Source: Baffinella frigidus (Eukaryota; Cryptophyceae; Cryptomonadales; Baffinellaceae). Taken from it: a DNA stretch of 16,632 nt. Of this stretch, positions 12,301-15,300 are shown piece after piece; the stretch's first letter is position 1; each line of letters opens with the position of its first letter. The stretch spans positions 273,515-290,146 of the forward strand of contig MU646407.1 of the NCBI GenBank assembly GCA_026770585.1, in the 5' to 3' direction. The notes below the pieces were generated by a model, which worked only from the letters and a program-made list of their open reading frames with translations, was not told the DNA's origin and did no database searches. The position numbers were made by a program, and so were the translations under genes.

Positions 12301-15300
12301 ACACCCGGAATCCCGGGGGGTACGTGACTAACTTGGTGCAGGCTTCAGGCTTCAGGGTGTAGGGTTTAGGGGTTAGGGTTGAAGGTGTAGGGTTCAGGGT
12401 TCAGGGTTCAGGGTGTGGGGTTTAGGTTTGAGGGTGTAGGGTCTCGGGTACCGTCGCCCCAGAAAACTTGCTGGACCATGAACGAGATCGCCTCCACAAT
12501 AAACACGAACACCTGAGGGGCCCGGTTTAGGGTTTAGGGTTTGGGATTTAGGGTCTGGGGTTTAGGGCTTAGGGCTTGGGGGTAAGTGTTTCGGGTTTGG
12601 GGGTTGGGTGTTTCGGGGTTGGGGGTTTAGGGGTTATGGGTTTGACCCGGAGCGGTCAACTGATCCGGGCAGGGTTTGGTAGGTAGCCACGCAAGAGCCT
12701 AGGGGTCAGCTGCCGAACCAGAGTCTTTCTATTATTTGCAAACCTAGTTACGTGACCAATCCAACGAAAGTTAGTACACAAAGGCTACATCTCGGTTTTG
12801 AATAGGCCCCTTTAGCATTCTCGTGTGCCGCAGAGCGGTCTTGAAAGGGTTTTTGAATAACCCCTAAGCGATAAGACCTGGGACCCTACAGTAGGCAACC
12901 CGTAGGGGAATAGGGGGGTTGCTACGGATAAGGCAACGGAAACTCGGGCTCTCAGCGCCCACAAATCCCTTCGTAGCGCGCTGTGTGGGTATGCTACACC
13001 TCATATACGTATTTCGCAGTCAACTGCGTCGTACGCGGGAGGCTCGGCCTAGTCCGCAGCCGAGCGAAAGCTGCACCCATTCACCGATTCACCGATTCAC
13101 CGATTCACTGATTCGCCGATTCACCGATTCAAAAGCTGATACCGAAAATTCGGTCTCAGCTTTTTCATTTTAAAAGGACTTTGATGGTCTATTTCCTCAA
13201 GGATGTAGGTGAAAGTGTTTACAGCTCTTTAAAATGGTTTCCCGTCCTGATTGGGCAGCGGATGGCCAAAGGGACATCAATCGTGTATGCCACCTGCCCC
13301 CACAGGGCGCTCAAAAGCCTCACTCGCTTTCGTCGTGGTACCCCTGGTCGGACATCGACTTGGACGATGAACCCAGAGCTTTTGAAAGGCACCCAACTCA
13401 AGATGTCCCGGTGTTGGGAATCCACACAGCGGGCTGAGAAGGATTTTTTCGCCCAAATCGCGCCACCTTTCCGTAGCCTTACCCGTGGGAACCCACCCTA
13501 TATCCCTACAGGTTGCATACAGTAGGCTCCTAGCTCGTGTCGCTTGGAAGTGATTCAAAATCACTTCGCAGTCCGCTGTATGGGAAGCGCCCACCCCCCT
13601 AGGAACACCATAGGACCCTATGCATGTTCCTGCTGTAGGGTGCTAGGGGGGGGGCGTTTTGTCATGAGCGATACCTCCAGCCCCACGAAGACGAGGAGCT
13701 TCCACCGCATGCCTCGCGCGCGCTGGTTTAGGGTTGAGGGTTTGGGGTTTAGTGTTTAGGGTGTAGGGTTGAGTGTTTAGGGTTTAGGGTTCAGGGATTA
13801 GGGTGTGGGGTTTAGTGTTGAGTGTTTAGGATTTGGTGTTTAGGGTTTTGGGTTTAAAGTTCAGGGTTTAGGGTTTGGGGTTAAGGGTGTAGGGTGTAGA
13901 ATTTCGGGTTAAGTGATGAGTGATTAGTGATTAGTGTTTAGGGTTTAGGGTGATGGGTTTTGGGTTGAGGATTTAGGGTGTAGGGTCTGACCTGGTCCGC
14001 CGCGGTCAGATCTGCGTTGCTGGCTCCATCCTGTGGGGGGGGGTAGGGTTTGGGGTTTAGGGTTTAGGGTTTAGAGTTGAGGTTACCGCCGCCCCAGAAA
14101 ACTTGCTGATGGTCAGATTTCACATGGAAACGTTTTTAAATCAAAAAAATGATGAGGTGGGCCACGGGTGTTGTCTCGCGCAGGACACTGCACGCCGCAC
14201 GGCGGGTTTCGAATGCGGTTTGGGCTGAAGTAATACTGAAGTAATTAAATATGATTCGGTTGATTCGGTTAATTAAATGTTATTCGGGGGAATGTGGGTT
14301 AAATGGATTGAATTGCAGAGAAGCCCAACTGGGCCAGACGATCTCATCCCGGCCCTCGATAGATTCAATTTCGGGGGGGTCTATCTAAAAGAATTATGTT
14401 ACAAACCCAGCTATGTTCAAGCCCTGAAAGAACGAAATGGCTCAAACGCCAAGCCAAATCTGAACCTAAATCTATTCAGGAACGCCAAGAGATCCCTCCC
14501 CCTGGGTCGATGTCTAGCTCTGCCTGCGTTATATTCTGGCGCGTCCTTCAAAGTGTTTAAGAGCAGACATCCAGGACAAAAAGGCGAGTAAAAAGCCTCT
14601 CCGACGAGCCACAATAAAACTCAAACAGAGCTAGGATATCTGTCTGGGAGGGAATCAAAGGGACACTATCTGTCTTGGAACGAATCGGAGGGACGCTATC
14701 TGTGTGGGAAGGACTCGGAGGGACGATGGGTATATACGGATAACCTTGGCAGATATATTAGGTAAATGCATATATCCATATCACTAAGTTTGTGAGTGGG
14801 GCGTATCCAAAAACCGTAGGTTCTGCAATGTGGCGCTTCTCCGATGTACCCAAACAGCAAACTTCGAAGGGTTTTTGAATAACCCGCAAGCGATCAGACG
14901 TACGACCCTACGGTAGGCAACCCGTATGGACATAGAGGATTTCCTACGGATAGGGTAACGGAAAGTCGGCCCGATCTGGGCCGAAAATCCCTTCGTAGCC
15001 CGCTGGGTGGTCCACTCGAGAATGCTGGAGGATCCTATTAACATGTGGGGTTGTCAATATTTGTACCAGGATGACGTAACCAACCTCGTGACGGTGCTAC
15101 TTTCGCACAGTTACGTGACCAACCTCACGAAAGTTACTACACAAATGCCCACTTGTAAAAGCAAACGGTTTTAAATAGGCCCCTTGAGCATTCTCGTGTG
15201 GGTGGATCCCCTCATCGGCGCAGAATCCCAGGAGATGCGAGAAGGTTCTGGGGATGCAACCCCGTGTAGGATGCCCAGAGTGACCTAACACGCGGGGGTG

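Noticed and set aside
14784-15044. An 86-aa minus-strand open frame with relatives at 13277-13594 and 13181-13525
   Set aside because: The similarity comes from the family 3 inverted-repeat element; frames are not kept open in all copies.
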